Below are positions 17,105 through 26,940 of a stretch of 64,000 nt of DNA, piece after piece. Origin of the DNA: Nocardia sp. XZ_19_385 (GTDB lineage Bacteria > Actinomycetota > Actinomycetes > Mycobacteriales > Mycobacteriaceae). Location: contig NZ_JACVEE010000001.1 of the NCBI RefSeq assembly GCF_015355755.1, positions 2,418,001-2,482,000 on the forward strand. Reading direction: 5' to 3'. Positions within the stretch are counted from its first letter, which is position 1. Each line of letters begins with the position of its first letter. Both the position numbers and the translations under genes were made by a program. The notes beneath the pieces are model-generated. The model was given only the letters and a program-made list of their open reading frames with translations. It made no database searches and was not told where the DNA came from.

Positions 17105-20100
17105 GTGAGCAGCTCAACTTCCCAGTTCGGCCAGAACCAGTGGCTAGTCGACGAGATGTATCAGAAGTACAAACAGGATCCATCCTCGGTCGATGAGAGT
17201 TGGCACGAGTTCCTCGCCGACTACAACCCTGAGGCCACCGCCGACGGCCAGCCCGCCGAGCAGGAGTCCACCCCGGCCCCTGCCCCGAAGCAAGCTCCGG
17301 CCGCCCCGAAGCAAACTGCCGCGCCGAAGCCCGAACCGGCCAAGCCCGCCGCAGCCGCGAAGCCCGCCGAGACGAAGCCGGCCGCGCAGCCCAAGGCGCC
17401 CGCGCCCGCTCCGGCGTCGGCCGCGCGCAAGCCGCAGACCACTCCGGCGCCGGCCTCCAACGCGGCGCCCACCTCCGGCGCCCCGGTCGCCGAGGCCAAG
17501 GAAGAGTCGAAGGTGCTGCGTGGCGCCGCCGCCGCGGTCGCCAAGAACATGAACGCCTCGCTGAGCATCCCCACCGCCACCAGCGTGCGCGCCATCCCGG
17601 CCAAGCTGATGATCGACAATCGCCTCGTCATCAACAATCACCTGGCCCGGACCCGCGGTGGCAAGATCTCCTTCACCCACCTGCTCGGCTACGCCATCGT
17701 GCAGGCGGTCAAGAAGTTCCCGAACCTGAACCGGCACTTCGCCGAGATCGACGGCAAGCCGCACTCGGTCACCCCCGCGCACACCAACCTGGGTCTGGCT
17801 ATCGACCTGGCGGGCAAGGACGGCAGCCGTTCGCTCGTCGTCGCCGCCATCAAGGGTTGTGAGGCGTTCACCTTCGGGCAGTTCCACAGCGCCTACGAGG
17901 ACATCGTGCGCCGGGCCCGCGAGGGCAAGCTCACCGCCGACGACTTCAGCGGCGTCACCATCTCGCTCACCAACCCCGGCACCATCGGCACCGTGCACTC
18001 GGTGCCCCGCCTCATGCCGGGCCAGGGCGCGATCATCGGCGCGGGCGCCATGGAGTACCCGGCCGAGTTCCAGGGCATGAGCGACGAGCGCATCAACGAC
18101 ATCGGTGTCGGCAAGTTGATGACGCTCACCTCCACCTACGATCACCGCATCATCCAGGGCGCGGAGTCCGGTGATTTCCTGCGCACCATCCACACCCTGC
18201 TGATCTCCGACGAGTTCTACGACGAGATCTTCCACGGCCTGGGTGTGCCGTACGAGCCGGTGCGCTGGCGCAAGGACATCCGCGAACGCGGCGTCGACAA
18301 GAGCTCGCGCGTCATGGAGCTGATCCAGGCCTACCGCGACCGCGGTCACCTGATGGCCGACACCGATCCGCTGCGGCTGGTCAAGGACAAGTTCCGCAGC
18401 CACCCGGACCTCGATGTCACCCAGCACGGCCTGACCCTGTGGGACCTGGACCGCGAATTCAATGTCGCGGGCTTCCACGGCCAGGAGCGCATGAAGCTGC
18501 GCGACGTGCTGTCCATCCTGCGTGATGCCTACTGCCGCCACATCGGTGTCGAGTACACCCACATCCTCGACGCCGAGCAGCGGCAGTGGATCCAGGAGCG
18601 GGTCGAGCAGAAGCACGTCAAAGCGACTGTCGCGCAGCAGAAGTACATCCTGAACCGGCTGAACGCGGCGGAGGCCTTCGAGACCTTCCTGCAGACCAAG
18701 TACGTCGGCCAGAAGCGCTTCTCGCTGGAAGGCGCCGAGACCGTCATCCCGATGATGGACGCGGTCATCGACCAGTGCGCCGAGTACAGCCTCGACGAGG
18801 TCATCATCGGCATGCCGCACCGCGGCCGGCTGAACGTGCTGGCCAACATCGTCGGTAAGCCGTACTCGCGGATCTTCACCGAGTTCGAGGGCAACATGAA
18901 CCCGGCGGCCACGCACGGCTCCGGCGACGTGAAGTACCACCTCGGCGCGCGCGGCACCTACCTGCAGATGTTCGGCGACAACGAGATCGAGGTCTCGCTG
19001 ACCGCCAACCCCTCGCACCTGGAGGCGGTCGACCCGGTGCTCGAGGGTCTGGCGCGCGCCAAGCAGGACCTGCTGGACAAGGGCGACGGCCCGGAGGGCT
19101 TCTCCGTCGTGCCGCTGATGCTGCACGGTGACGCCGCCTTCGCGGGTCAGGGTGTGGTCGCGGAGACGCTGAACCTGTCCGAGCTGCGCGGTTACCGGGT
19201 CGGCGGCACCATCCACATCGTGGTGAACAACCAGATCGGCTTCACCACCGCGCCGGAGAACAGCCGCTCCACCGAATACTCCACCGACATCGCGAAGTTC
19301 ATCGGCTCGCCGATCTTCCATGTCAACGGTGACGACCCGGAAGCCTGCGACTGGGTGGCCCGGATCGCGGTCGACTTCCGGCAGAAGTTCCGCAAGGACG
19401 TCGTCATCGACATGATCTGCTACCGCCGTCGCGGCCACAACGAGGGCGACGACCCGTCGATGACCCAGCCGTACATGTACGACGTCATCGACACCAAGCG
19501 TTCGGTCCGCAAGGCTTACACCGAATCGCTGATCGGCCGTGGTGACATCTCCATGAAGGAGGCCGAGGACGCGCTGCGCGACTACCAGGGCCAGCTGGAG
19601 CGCGTGTTCAACGAGGTCCGCGAACTGGAGAAGTACCCGCCGGAGCCCTCGGAGTCGGTCGAGGACGAGCAGAAGGTGCCCTCCACCGTGCAGACGGCGG
19701 TGGACAAGTCGGTGCTGCAGCGCATCGGCGACGCCTTCCTGAACGTTCCGGACGGCTTCAGCGTGCATCCGCGCGTCAAGCCGGTGCTGGAGAAGCGCCG
19801 CGAGATGGCCTACGAGGGCAAGGTCGACTGGGCCTTCGCCGAGCTGCTGGCCTTCGGCACGCTGATCGATGAGGGCGTCGCGGTGCGCCTGACCGGTCAG
19901 GACTCGCGCCGCGGCACCTTCACCCAGCGGCACTCGGTGATCATCGATCGCAAGACCGGCGCCGAGTACACCCCGCTGCACAACATCGGCAGCGACAGCC
20001 CCGGCTGGTTCGCGGTGCACGATTCGATGCTGTCGGAGTACGCCGCGGTCGGTTTCGAATACGGGTACTCGCTGGGCAACCCGGACGCACTGGTGTTGTG

Positions 20101-20875
20101 GGAAGCGCAGTTCGGTGACTTCGTCAACGGCGCGCAGACCATCATCGACGAGTTCATCTCCTCCGGTGAGGCCAAGTGGGGCCAGCTCTCCGATGTCGTG
20201 CTGCTGCTGCCGCACGGTCACGAGGGCCAGGGCCCGGACCACACCTCCGGCCGCATCGAGCGCTTCCTGCAGCTGTGCGCCGAGGGCTCGATGACGGTGT
20301 CCGTGCCGTCCACCCCGGCGAACTACTTCCACCTGCTGCGCCGGCACAACCTGGACGGCATCCGCCGCCCGTTGATCGTCTTCACCCCGAAGTCGATGCT
20401 GCGCAACAAGGCCGTGGTCTCGGATCTGAAGGACTTCACCGAGTCGAAGTTCCACTCGGTGTTCGACGAGCCGACCTACGAGACGGGCGTCGGCGACCGC
20501 AGCAAGGTCAAGCGGGTGCTGATGACCTCCGGCAAGCTCTACTACGAGCTGGCCGCGGAGAAGGCAAAGCAGAAGCGCGAAGACGTCGCCATCGTGCGGA
20601 TCGAGCAGCTCTACCCGCTGCCGAAGTTCCGGCTCAACGAGGCGCTCGACGGGTACCCGAACGCGACCGATATCGCCTGGGTGCAGGAGGAGCCGGCCAA
20701 CCAGGGTGCGTGGCCGTTCTTCGGCCTGAACCTGCCGGAGATCCTGCCCGATCGTCTGGGCAAGCTGCGCCGCATCTCGCGTCGCGCCATGTCGGCCCCG
20801 TCCTCGGGTTCGTCGAAGGTGCACGCGGTGGAGCAGGCGGAGATCATCGCCGAGGCCTTCGAGCCGACCAGCTAG
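17105..20875 (+). CDS. kgd: multifunctional 2-oxoglutarate decarboxylase/dehydrogenase (KGD)
   Basis: A 1,256-residue TCA-cycle enzyme (1,262 if the in-frame ATG at 17087 is used). GTG 17105 gives [19 protein letters not shown], matching mycobacterial KGD. After an N-terminal helical segment with the [13 protein letters not shown] motif comes an Ala/Pro/Lys linker (about 45-135), then an E2-type acyltransferase core ending in [10 protein letters not shown] (near 345), then the ThDP-dependent E1o domain with [12 protein letters not shown] and [10 protein letters not shown]. There is no lipoyl domain, as is usual for this family. It performs 2-oxoglutarate decarboxylation and, with E2p/E3 partners, dehydrogenation. 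In mycobacteria it is inhibited by GarA. Confidence 0.96.
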   Translation: MSSSTSQFGQNQWLVDEMYQKYKQDPSSVDESWHEFLADYNPEATADGQPAEQESTPAPAPKQAPAAPKQTAAPKPEPAKPAAAAKPAETKPAAQPKAPAPAPASAARKPQTTPAPASNAAPTSGAPVAEAKEESKVLRGAAAAVAKNMNASLSIPTATSVRAIPAKLMIDNRLVINNHLARTRGGKISFTHLLGYAIVQAVKKFPNLNRHFAEIDGKPHSVTPAHTNLGLAIDLAGKDGSRSLVVAAIKGCEAFTFGQFHSAYEDIVRRAREGKLTADDFSGVTISLTNPGTIGTVHSVPRLMPGQGAIIGAGAMEYPAEFQGMSDERINDIGVGKLMTLTSTYDHRIIQGAESGDFLRTIHTLLISDEFYDEIFHGLGVPYEPVRWRKDIRERGVDKSSRVMELIQAYRDRGHLMADTDPLRLVKDKFRSHPDLDVTQHGLTLWDLDREFNVAGFHGQERMKLRDVLSILRDAYCRHIGVEYTHILDAEQRQWIQERVEQKHVKATVAQQKYILNRLNAAEAFETFLQTKYVGQKRFSLEGAETVIPMMDAVIDQCAEYSLDEVIIGMPHRGRLNVLANIVGKPYSRIFTEFEGNMNPAATHGSGDVKYHLGARGTYLQMFGDNEIEVSLTANPSHLEAVDPVLEGLARAKQDLLDKGDGPEGFSVVPLMLHGDAAFAGQGVVAETLNLSELRGYRVGGTIHIVVNNQIGFTTAPENSRSTEYSTDIAKFIGSPIFHVNGDDPEACDWVARIAVDFRQKFRKDVVIDMICYRRRGHNEGDDPSMTQPYMYDVIDTKRSVRKAYTESLIGRGDISMKEAEDALRDYQGQLERVFNEVRELEKYPPEPSESVEDEQKVPSTVQTAVDKSVLQRIGDAFLNVPDGFSVHPRVKPVLEKRREMAYEGKVDWAFAELLAFGTLIDEGVAVRLTGQDSRRGTFTQRHSVIIDRKTGAEYTPLHNIGSDSPGWFAVHDSMLSEYAAVGFEYGYSLGNPDALVLWEAQFGDFVNGAQTIIDEFISSGEAKWGQLSDVVLLLPHGHEGQGPDHTSGRIERFLQLCAEGSMTVSVPSTPANYFHLLRRHNLDGIRRPLIVFTPKSMLRNKAVVSDLKDFTESKFHSVFDEPTYETGVGDRSKVKRVLMTSGKLYYELAAEKAKQKREDVAIVRIEQLYPLPKFRLNEALDGYPNATDIAWVQEEPANQGAWPFFGLNLPEILPDRLGKLRRISRRAMSAPSSGSSKVHAVEQAEIIAEAFEPTS

Positions 20876-20894
20876 CCGATAGCTGAAACCCGGG

Positions 20895-20943
20895 CGCCGG
20901 GTGCGAATTCGCTCTTGAACAGGAGCGGAGCTCGCACCCGGCG
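20895..20943 (+). terminator. stem-loop downstream of kgd
   Basis: A 12-base perfect stem (CGCCGGGTGCGA and TCGCACCCGGCG) encloses an inner CGCTC/GAGCG hairpin. It begins 19 bases after the kgd stop and is followed by TTCGTGTTT. It probably ends the kgd transcript before the TerD-family gene. Confidence 0.65.
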
Positions 20944-21060
20944 TTCGTGTTTCCGCAGGTGCCCAAGGCCGTTTCGAGGTACGGAAACTGGTTAGCACCT
21001 AGGGTGAAAGAGACGGCGCGAGCTCGGTTGCGCCGTTCCGGTCGGAAAGAGGTGCCCCAA

Positions 21061-21600
21061 GTGTCCACAGCGGAAACCAGCCAAGGACTCAGCTTCGTCA
21101 CCATGGCGCTGGGTTGGGATCCGGCGCACGGGCGCTGGCTGGAAGGGGGACGGCCCGACATCGATTTGAACGCGGCGGCGATGATGTTCTCCGGGGACGC
21201 GATCGCCGATGTGGTCTATCACGAGCAGTTGATGTCGCAGGACGGGTCGGTACGGCTGCTGGGCGACAACACCACCGGCGAAGGCGAGGGCGACCTCGAG
21301 GTCATCACCGTCGACCTGACCCGGCTGCCCGAACATCTGACGACGATCTTCTTCATCGTCACCTCCTACTCGGGCCAGCCCTTCGGGCAGATCGACAATG
21401 CGTTCTGCCGCCTGGTGGACGGCATGGCCGACCTCGAATTCGCCCGCTACAACCTCGACGGCGGGCGCGGCGCAACGGGTTTCGTGATGGGCAAGCTGGT
21501 CCGCACCGTGCAGGGCTGGGTGTATCAGGAAATCGGCGTGAACCTGCCCGCCAAGCACCCCGTCGAAGCGGTACCGCAGCTCGCCCAGTTCCTGGTCTGA
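21061..21600 (+). CDS. TerD-family protein
   Basis: A 179-residue calcium-binding TerD/TerE-type protein. GTG 21061 is chosen because AAAGAGGTG stands about six bases upstream and the product then starts MSTAETSQGLSFVTMALGWDP, a typical TerD beginning; the open frame extends further upstream without homology. It has the family motifs DLNAAAMMFS and FARYNLDGGRGATGFVMGKLVR. TerD proteins occur in tellurite-resistance and stress clusters, but this copy stands alone. It is 66 bases before the biosynthetic operon and has no visible link to it. Confidence 0.85.
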   Translation: MSTAETSQGLSFVTMALGWDPAHGRWLEGGRPDIDLNAAAMMFSGDAIADVVYHEQLMSQDGSVRLLGDNTTGEGEGDLEVITVDLTRLPEHLTTIFFIVTSYSGQPFGQIDNAFCRLVDGMADLEFARYNLDGGRGATGFVMGKLVRTVQGWVYQEIGVNLPAKHPVEAVPQLAQFLV

Positions 21601-21653
21601 GAACCTTTTGGGGGCACACGAATTGGGGGCATTCGCGCACGCTTGTCGCGCGG

Positions 21654-21659
21654 TAATTT
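21654..21659 (+). promoter_or_regulatory. candidate -10 element for the biosynthetic operon
   Basis: TAATTT ends seven bases before the ATG at 21667, in the position expected for a leaderless transcript; no Shine-Dalgarno sequence precedes the gene. A -35 box is not clear. If correct, this single promoter drives the whole 19.8-kb operon. Confidence 0.35.
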
Positions 21660-21666
21660 CCAATAG

Positions 21667-21948
21667 ATGAGCGACGCGGGTACACAACGGCCGGAGTTGG
21701 TGCAGCAGCTGCTGCGGGACTTCAGTGTGATCACGGGAGCCGAATTCGGGCCCGATGACGACTATTTCGCGATGGGCCTGGTGAATTCGCTGCGGGCGCT
21801 GGAGATCGTCGCCTACCTGGAGCGCACCTTCGAATTCGAGGTGGAGATCGACGATCTCGACCTGGACAACTTCCGGACCGTGCACCGCGCCGCCGCCTTC
21901 GTCACCCGCAAGTGCGCGGCCGCGGTGGGGACGGGTGCCGCCGGGTGA
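21667..21948 (+). CDS. stand-alone acyl carrier protein (FkbJ-like)
   Basis: A 93-residue carrier protein. The phosphopantetheine serine is Ser41 in GLVNSLRALEIV; the LVNSL form is characteristic of ACPs of the methoxymalonyl/hydroxymalonyl extender pathway (FkbJ, ZmaD). The acidic helix EVEIDDLDLDNF follows. In that pathway the ACP receives a glyceryl group from an FkbH enzyme and carries it through two oxidations. It is the first gene of the operon and its stop overlaps the next start by four bases (GTGA). Confidence 0.9.
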   Translation: MSDAGTQRPELVQQLLRDFSVITGAEFGPDDDYFAMGLVNSLRALEIVAYLERTFEFEVEIDDLDLDNFRTVHRAAAFVTRKCAAAVGTGAAG

Positions 21949-23045
21949 GCGACCTGGAATCGGTGCTCGCCGACGCCACGGTGGCGGCGGCCGGGTGGGA
22001 TCGGGCCGGGCTGCCGCGGACCGCCGCGCTGACCCTGGCGCGCGCCGCGCTGCTGGGGATCGACCGGCCCAAGCGCTACGGCGGGCAAGGGGCCGACGCG
22101 CACGAGATCGGACTCGTAGCAAATGAATTGGGCGCGGTATGCACGTCGCTGCGCTCGCTGTTCACGGTGCAGGGGATGGTGGCCGCCACCGTCGACCGGT
22201 GGGGTACCGACGACCAGCGCGCACAGTGGTTGCCCGCCTTGACTTCCGGTGCGTTGATCGCCGGGCTGGCGGTGACCGAGGCCGATGCCGGAAGCGATTT
22301 GTCGGGAATGCGGGCGCGGTTCACCGGGTCGGCGGAGTTGTCGTTGACCGGGCGCAAAATGTGGGTGACGTTCGGTGCGCTGGCGGACGTGCTGCTGGTG
22401 GCAGGACAGTCCGAGGGCGGTCCGGTGGCCGCGCTGGTTTCGACCGATCAGCCCGGAGTGCTCGCCGAACCGGTCACCGATCAGCTCGGGATGCGCGGGG
22501 CGCGGATCGCGCACGTGAGTTTCGACGCGGCGCGGGTGCCCGCCGAGAATGTGCTGGCGCGACCAGGATTCGGTGTTTCGCATGTCGTCGGGACCGCGCT
22601 GGACCACGGGCGCTACACGATCGCGTGGGGATGCGCAGGGATGGCGCGGGCCTGCCTGGCCGATGCCGCGGCGCACGCACGAGACCGGGTGCAGGGCGGT
22701 GCGCGGCTGGGCGATCACCAAGCGGTGCGGGCCATGCTCGGACGGAGCTGGGTGGAGATCGAAAGCGCGCGGGCTCTGTGCGCGCGAGCGGCCGACCAGC
22801 GGATCGACCGGGATCCCGGTGCACTGCTGGGGACTATCGCCGCGAAGTACGCCGCCGCGGCAGCCGCCGGGTCGGTGAGTGAGCGCGCGGTGCAGATCCT
22901 CGGCGCCGCCGGGTGTGCGCCGGACAGCCGGGCCGGGCGCTTCTTCCGCGACGCGAAGATCATGCAGATCATCGAAGGCGCGCGCGAAGTGGCCGAGCAG
23001 GACATCGGTGAATTCGTGCTCCGGACCGCGCTGGTGGGGCAGTGA
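21945..23045 (+). CDS. acyl-CoA dehydrogenase family protein (FkbI-like)
   Basis: A 366-residue flavoenzyme with the acyl-CoA dehydrogenase fold: TEADAGSDLSGM in the middle domain and IEGAREVAEQDIG at the C-terminal end, where the Glu aligns with the conserved IEGxxEI. The start is GTG 21945, overlapping the ACP stop. In hydroxy/methoxymalonyl-ACP pathways the FkbI/ZmaE homologue oxidises the three-carbon ACP-bound intermediate. Its place between the ACP and FkbH genes supports the same role. The stop overlaps the KASIII-like start by four bases. Confidence 0.88.
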   Translation: MSDLESVLADATVAAAGWDRAGLPRTAALTLARAALLGIDRPKRYGGQGADAHEIGLVANELGAVCTSLRSLFTVQGMVAATVDRWGTDDQRAQWLPALTSGALIAGLAVTEADAGSDLSGMRARFTGSAELSLTGRKMWVTFGALADVLLVAGQSEGGPVAALVSTDQPGVLAEPVTDQLGMRGARIAHVSFDAARVPAENVLARPGFGVSHVVGTALDHGRYTIAWGCAGMARACLADAAAHARDRVQGGARLGDHQAVRAMLGRSWVEIESARALCARAADQRIDRDPGALLGTIAAKYAAAAAAGSVSERAVQILGAAGCAPDSRAGRFFRDAKIMQIIEGAREVAEQDIGEFVLRTALVGQ

Positions 23046-24040
23046 TCACGCTCGGACCCGTGTCGGCGGTCTTCCCCGAAACCTCCCTCGCGGTAACCGA
23101 ACTCGCCGAACTGGCCGAATTGCCGGCCGGCCGACGGGCGCATGCGCTGGCGTTGGGCATCGACACCGTGCGGTGCGCTGAGGACGGTGCCGATGATCTC
23201 GCCGCCGCCGCTGCCGAGCAGGCGCTGGCCCGGGCGGGACTCGCCGCGGACCAGCTCGACGCACTGCTGGTGGTGGGCGGGCGGGCGCCGCGGTATCTGA
23301 TGGCCTCCGAGGCCACCCGGCTGCAGCATCGGCTCGGTGCGGAGCGGGCGTTCGTCGCCGGGGTGGGCGAGCTCGGCTGCGCGTCGATCTCCGCCGCGTT
23401 CACCCTGGCCGCCGGGCTGCTGCGCGGCGACCCGCACTGCGGCACCGTGCTGATCGTGGCGGCGGCCACCGCGCCGACCCGGTTCCGGTATCGCGCGCCG
23501 ATGACGCTGCTGGGCGATGGCGCCGGGGCGGTGCTGCTGAGCACCGCGAAAACCGGCCGCTACCAGCTGGTCGACCACATGGTGCGCAGCGACGGCAAGT
23601 ACGCGGACCTGTTCCGGATCGACTATCGCGATCTGCCGCAGCGGGATTGGCGGGAGGTGTGCGCCGACGAGGCCACCTACAGCTTCCGTTTGGCCGTGGA
23701 GAGCCGCAAACGCCTCGCCGCCATGAATGAGGAAGTGCTGGGCCGCAACGGTTTACGACTCCAGGATCTAGGTCCGGTGCTGATGCAGAACCTGTCCACC
23801 GGCGCGTTCTCGTTCTGGGAGGAAGCGCTGGACACCCGCATCGACAAGGCCTGCCACCACAACCTCGCCGCATACGGGCACCTCGGATCGCTGGATGTAC
23901 TGGTCAACCTGGAGGCGGCGGCCCCGGCCCGCGCACCGGGTGACTACACCCTGCTGCTCAACAGCAGCCCCGTCGCGGCCTGGAGTTCCACCCTGCTGCG
24001 GCGACTACCCGATCGGGAATACGGAGGAATCGAGCTGTGA
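23042..24040 (+). CDS. KASIII-like (FabH-fold) protein with altered active site
   Basis: A 332-residue thiolase-fold protein of the FabH group. The nucleophile Cys113 is present (GELGCAS), and the GDGAGAVLL block at 158-166 is intact. The catalytic His of HQANxRI is not: the aligned segment reads VLMQNLSTG (about 246-254). The Asn of YGNxxSAS is also changed, to AYGHLGS with His280. FabH-fold proteins with changed His/Asn can act as acyltransferases (CerJ, ChlB3 type) instead of condensing enzymes. It is not part of the standard hydroxymalonyl set, although KASIII, FkbH and ACP also occur together in tetronate clusters. The start is GTG with GTGA overlap. Confidence 0.85.
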   Translation: MITLGPVSAVFPETSLAVTELAELAELPAGRRAHALALGIDTVRCAEDGADDLAAAAAEQALARAGLAADQLDALLVVGGRAPRYLMASEATRLQHRLGAERAFVAGVGELGCASISAAFTLAAGLLRGDPHCGTVLIVAAATAPTRFRYRAPMTLLGDGAGAVLLSTAKTGRYQLVDHMVRSDGKYADLFRIDYRDLPQRDWREVCADEATYSFRLAVESRKRLAAMNEEVLGRNGLRLQDLGPVLMQNLSTGAFSFWEEALDTRIDKACHHNLAAYGHLGSLDVLVNLEAAAPARAPGDYTLLLNSSPVAAWSSTLLRRLPDREYGGIEL

Positions 24041-26940
24041 ACGCCGTCGTGAAATGCCTGGTCTGGGATCTCGACGACACCCTGTGGGACGGGGTCGTGC
24101 TGGAAAGCGACGCGGCCGCACCGCACCCGGAAGCCTGGCGGGTACTGCGGCTGCTCGACGAACGCGGCATCGTGCACGCGGTCGCCAGTCGTAGCGAACC
24201 AGCGCTCGCCACAGCGCATCTCGATGCGCACGGGCTCTCGGAGATGTTCTGCTCGTTGCAGATCGGCTGGGGAGCGAAGTCCGCGGCGGTACGCCAGATC
24301 GCCGAACACCTGAACATCGGGCTGGACGCCATCGCGTTCGTGGACAACGATCCGGTGGAACGCGCCGAGGTCGCAGCCGCGCTCCCCCAGGTCCGCTGCT
24401 ATGCCGCCGAGGATCTGGCGCGGCTGCCCGAGCTGTCCGAATTCAACCCCGCCGTGATCACCCCGGATGCCCGCGACCGCAGGAAACGCTATCGGGCCGA
24501 ACAGATCCGGCGCGACAGTGCCGCGTCGTTCGAAGGATCGGACACCGAATTCCTCGCCGGGCTCGGCCTGGTGATGACCGTGCGCCGAGCCGGCGAAGCG
24601 GATCTCGGCCGGGCACACGAACTCACGGTGCGCACCAATCAGCTCAACACCACCGGGCGCACCTTCGACATCGACGAGCTGCGGGAGCTGAGTGCGTCAC
24701 CTGATCACGAGGTGCTGATCGCCGAGCTGCGCGACCGGTTCGGCGAGTACGGCGCAATCGGGTTGGCGGTCACCGAGTTTCGCGGCGGCGATGCGGCGAT
24801 CCTGCTGTTGCTCATGTCGTGCCGCGTGATGTCGCGCGGGGTCGGCGGTGCACTGCTGGCGCATCTGATCGACCGGGCCGCCGCGCGCGGACAGCGTGCT
24901 GTCGCGGAATTCGTTCCGACACCGGTGAATCGAGTGATGTTGGTGACGCTGCGCTTCGCCGGGTTCGCGGTGCTGGAACAGGACGAGGAGCGGGTGCTGC
25001 TTGGGCACGACGGCTCGGGCGCCGTGCCCAACACCGGCCACGTACTCCTGCGCGCACCCGACGCTCCAGTGCCGCCGGGCGACCTGGTGACCGGGCTGAT
25101 GCGTCAAGTCGCGCGCGTCCCCGACCGCATCGCACTGATCTCCGGTGACCACCGCCTGAGCTATCGCGAACTGGACTCCCGCACAGCTGAACTCGCTGGT
25201 CGACTGGTCGGCGCGGGCGTCCGCCCGGGCGATGTGGTGCTGTGTCACCTGCGCCAAGGCCCCGATGCCGTGATCGCCATGCTCGCGGCCTTGCGTGCCG
25301 GCGCGGCCTGGTGCCTGCTGGAGCCCGACCGGCCCGCCGCCCAGATCGCGACACTGCTGTCCCAGATCTATTGCACTGCCGTCATATTCGACCCGGCTGA
25401 CTACTCGGACCGCGGCGTCCGCCGACAGGACGAGGTGGCCGACCGCGAAGCGGAGGTGGCAGCACTGTTCGCCTCGTCGCCGCGACCCCTCGCATTACTG
25501 CCGGTCGGGGAACCGTCGATGCTGGGCCCGCTCCCCGCACCCCCCTCGGCGAGCACGCCCGCGTACGTGATCACCACCTCAGGATCCACCGGCATTCCCA
25601 AGGCGGTGCTTGTCAGCCGCGCCAATCTTGCCGCGATGATCGCGGGCCGCGCCTACCCGTACACCGACGGGGAATTGGTGACCCTGTCCACCTGTCCGCT
25701 CACCGCCGACGCGTCACTGTTGTTCGCGCCGTGGGCATTCACCGTCGGCGGCACGGTCGTGGTTCCTACGCACCGCGAACTGCCCGACGGCGCGGCCGTG
25801 GCCGCTCTCGCTCGCCGCGTGGGCGTCAGCCACCTGATCGCGACTCCGTCCTACTACCGGCTCCTGCTCGACGCACTGGCCGAGACCCCACCGCAGGTTG
25901 TCGCACTGGCAGGTGAGCAAGTCCCCTCCGCACTCGCCGTCCGGCACCATCAGCTGCTGCCGAATACGTTGTTACTCAACGAGTATGGACCCACCGAAGC
26001 CACGGTGACCTGCGTGTGGCACACCGTCGCCGCCGACCCGACGCCGGCGATCATCCCGATCGGGACCGCGATGCCGGGCAACTCGGCGACTGTGCTCGGA
26101 CCGGATCTCCGATCCGTGCCCACCGGCGAAACCGGCGAGTTGTATCTCGGCGGCGACCAAATCGCCCTCGGTTATGCCGGTCGCGCCGGACTCACCGCGA
26201 CCAGGTTCGTCGCCGATCTCGCCGACCCCGGTGCCCGCATGTACCGCACCGGAGATCTGGCCCGCCGCAACGACTCCGGCGCGATCGAGTTCCTCGGCCG
26301 TCGAGACGGACAGGTGCAGGTCCGAGGTGCACGCGTGGAACGGCATGCCGTCGAGGCGGTGCTGGAGAACCATCCCGGCGTCGCGCATGCGGTCACACTC
26401 GTGCTCGAAAACCGGGACGCGGTAGCCGAATTGGTGGCCTTCATCGTTCCCGCCGACCTCGCCACTCCGCCGGAGCGCCGCGCCCTCGCCCGCCACTGCC
26501 TGGAGCAGCTCCAGCCGATGGAGGTGCCCAGCCGTTTCGTCCGGATCGACACCATCCCGATCGCAGCCGCCGGAAAACTCGACGAGGCTGTCCTGCGCGC
26601 GGCCGCCGACGGCCCGGCACTCCCGGGACCGGCGCGCCACGGCTGGACCGATCGGGAGCTCGAAATCGCCGAATTGTGGTCCGTCGCCCTCGAACACGAC
26701 GACTTCGATCTGGCGGACTCCTTCTTCGAGGTGGGCGGCAACTCCCACCGCGTCGTCTTCCTGCACCTGCAAATGGAACAACGCTGGCCAGGCGCGATCC
26801 GGGTGGGCCAGCTGTTCGATCTACGCACCATCGGCGCCCATGCCGAAGCGCTGGAGACCGCCCTGACCGCAGCCACAACCCCCGGCACAGACGAGAGCGC
26901 GAAACCCGCCGCGGCCCCGACCATGGCCTTCGAACTGTGA
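24037..26940 (+). CDS. FkbH-like glyceryl transferase/phosphatase fused to NRPS adenylation and carrier domains
   Basis: A 967-residue fusion. Residues 1-345 are an FkbH domain: the HAD motif DLDDT (Asp11, Asp13) preceded by Cys7, FVDNDPVERAEV, and a GNAT-like second half with RTNQLNTTG. FkbH enzymes dephosphorylate 1,3-bisphosphoglycerate and load glyceryl on an ACP. Residues 350-865 are an adenylation domain (TTSGSTGIPKA near 511, YGPTEA, YRTGDL, Lys847 in AAGKLDE). Residues 870-945 are a carrier domain with Ser903 in GGNSH. By eye the substrate pocket reads D-A-L-I-A-A-E-V-T-K; I cannot assign an amino acid. It overlaps the neighbouring genes by four bases. Confidence 0.92.
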   Translation: MNAVVKCLVWDLDDTLWDGVVLESDAAAPHPEAWRVLRLLDERGIVHAVASRSEPALATAHLDAHGLSEMFCSLQIGWGAKSAAVRQIAEHLNIGLDAIAFVDNDPVERAEVAAALPQVRCYAAEDLARLPELSEFNPAVITPDARDRRKRYRAEQIRRDSAASFEGSDTEFLAGLGLVMTVRRAGEADLGRAHELTVRTNQLNTTGRTFDIDELRELSASPDHEVLIAELRDRFGEYGAIGLAVTEFRGGDAAILLLLMSCRVMSRGVGGALLAHLIDRAAARGQRAVAEFVPTPVNRVMLVTLRFAGFAVLEQDEERVLLGHDGSGAVPNTGHVLLRAPDAPVPPGDLVTGLMRQVARVPDRIALISGDHRLSYRELDSRTAELAGRLVGAGVRPGDVVLCHLRQGPDAVIAMLAALRAGAAWCLLEPDRPAAQIATLLSQIYCTAVIFDPADYSDRGVRRQDEVADREAEVAALFASSPRPLALLPVGEPSMLGPLPAPPSASTPAYVITTSGSTGIPKAVLVSRANLAAMIAGRAYPYTDGELVTLSTCPLTADASLLFAPWAFTVGGTVVVPTHRELPDGAAVAALARRVGVSHLIATPSYYRLLLDALAETPPQVVALAGEQVPSALAVRHHQLLPNTLLLNEYGPTEATVTCVWHTVAADPTPAIIPIGTAMPGNSATVLGPDLRSVPTGETGELYLGGDQIALGYAGRAGLTATRFVADLADPGARMYRTGDLARRNDSGAIEFLGRRDGQVQVRGARVERHAVEAVLENHPGVAHAVTLVLENRDAVAELVAFIVPADLATPPERRALARHCLEQLQPMEVPSRFVRIDTIPIAAAGKLDEAVLRAAADGPALPGPARHGWTDRELEIAELWSVALEHDDFDLADSFFEVGGNSHRVVFLHLQMEQRWPGAIRVGQLFDLRTIGAHAEALETALTAATTPGTDESAKPAAAPTMAFEL

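Noticed and set aside
16834..17196. 120-codon frame overlapping the kgd start
   Set aside because: No ribosome-binding site, composition unlike neighbours, and it runs out of frame into kgd.
17144..20998. 1,284-codon minus-strand open frame opposite kgd
   Set aside because: kgd is certain on the plus strand; the antisense frame is a GC-skew shadow without motifs.
20947..21060. N-terminal extension of the TerD-family gene
   Set aside because: The ribosome-binding site and family homology both begin at GTG 21061, and the extension overlaps the region after the kgd terminator.
26016..26936. N-terminal extension of the PKS-NRPS frame upstream of GTG 26937
   Set aside because: The extension is an Arg/Pro-rich out-of-frame reading of the preceding A-PCP gene; the KS begins directly after 26937/26958.
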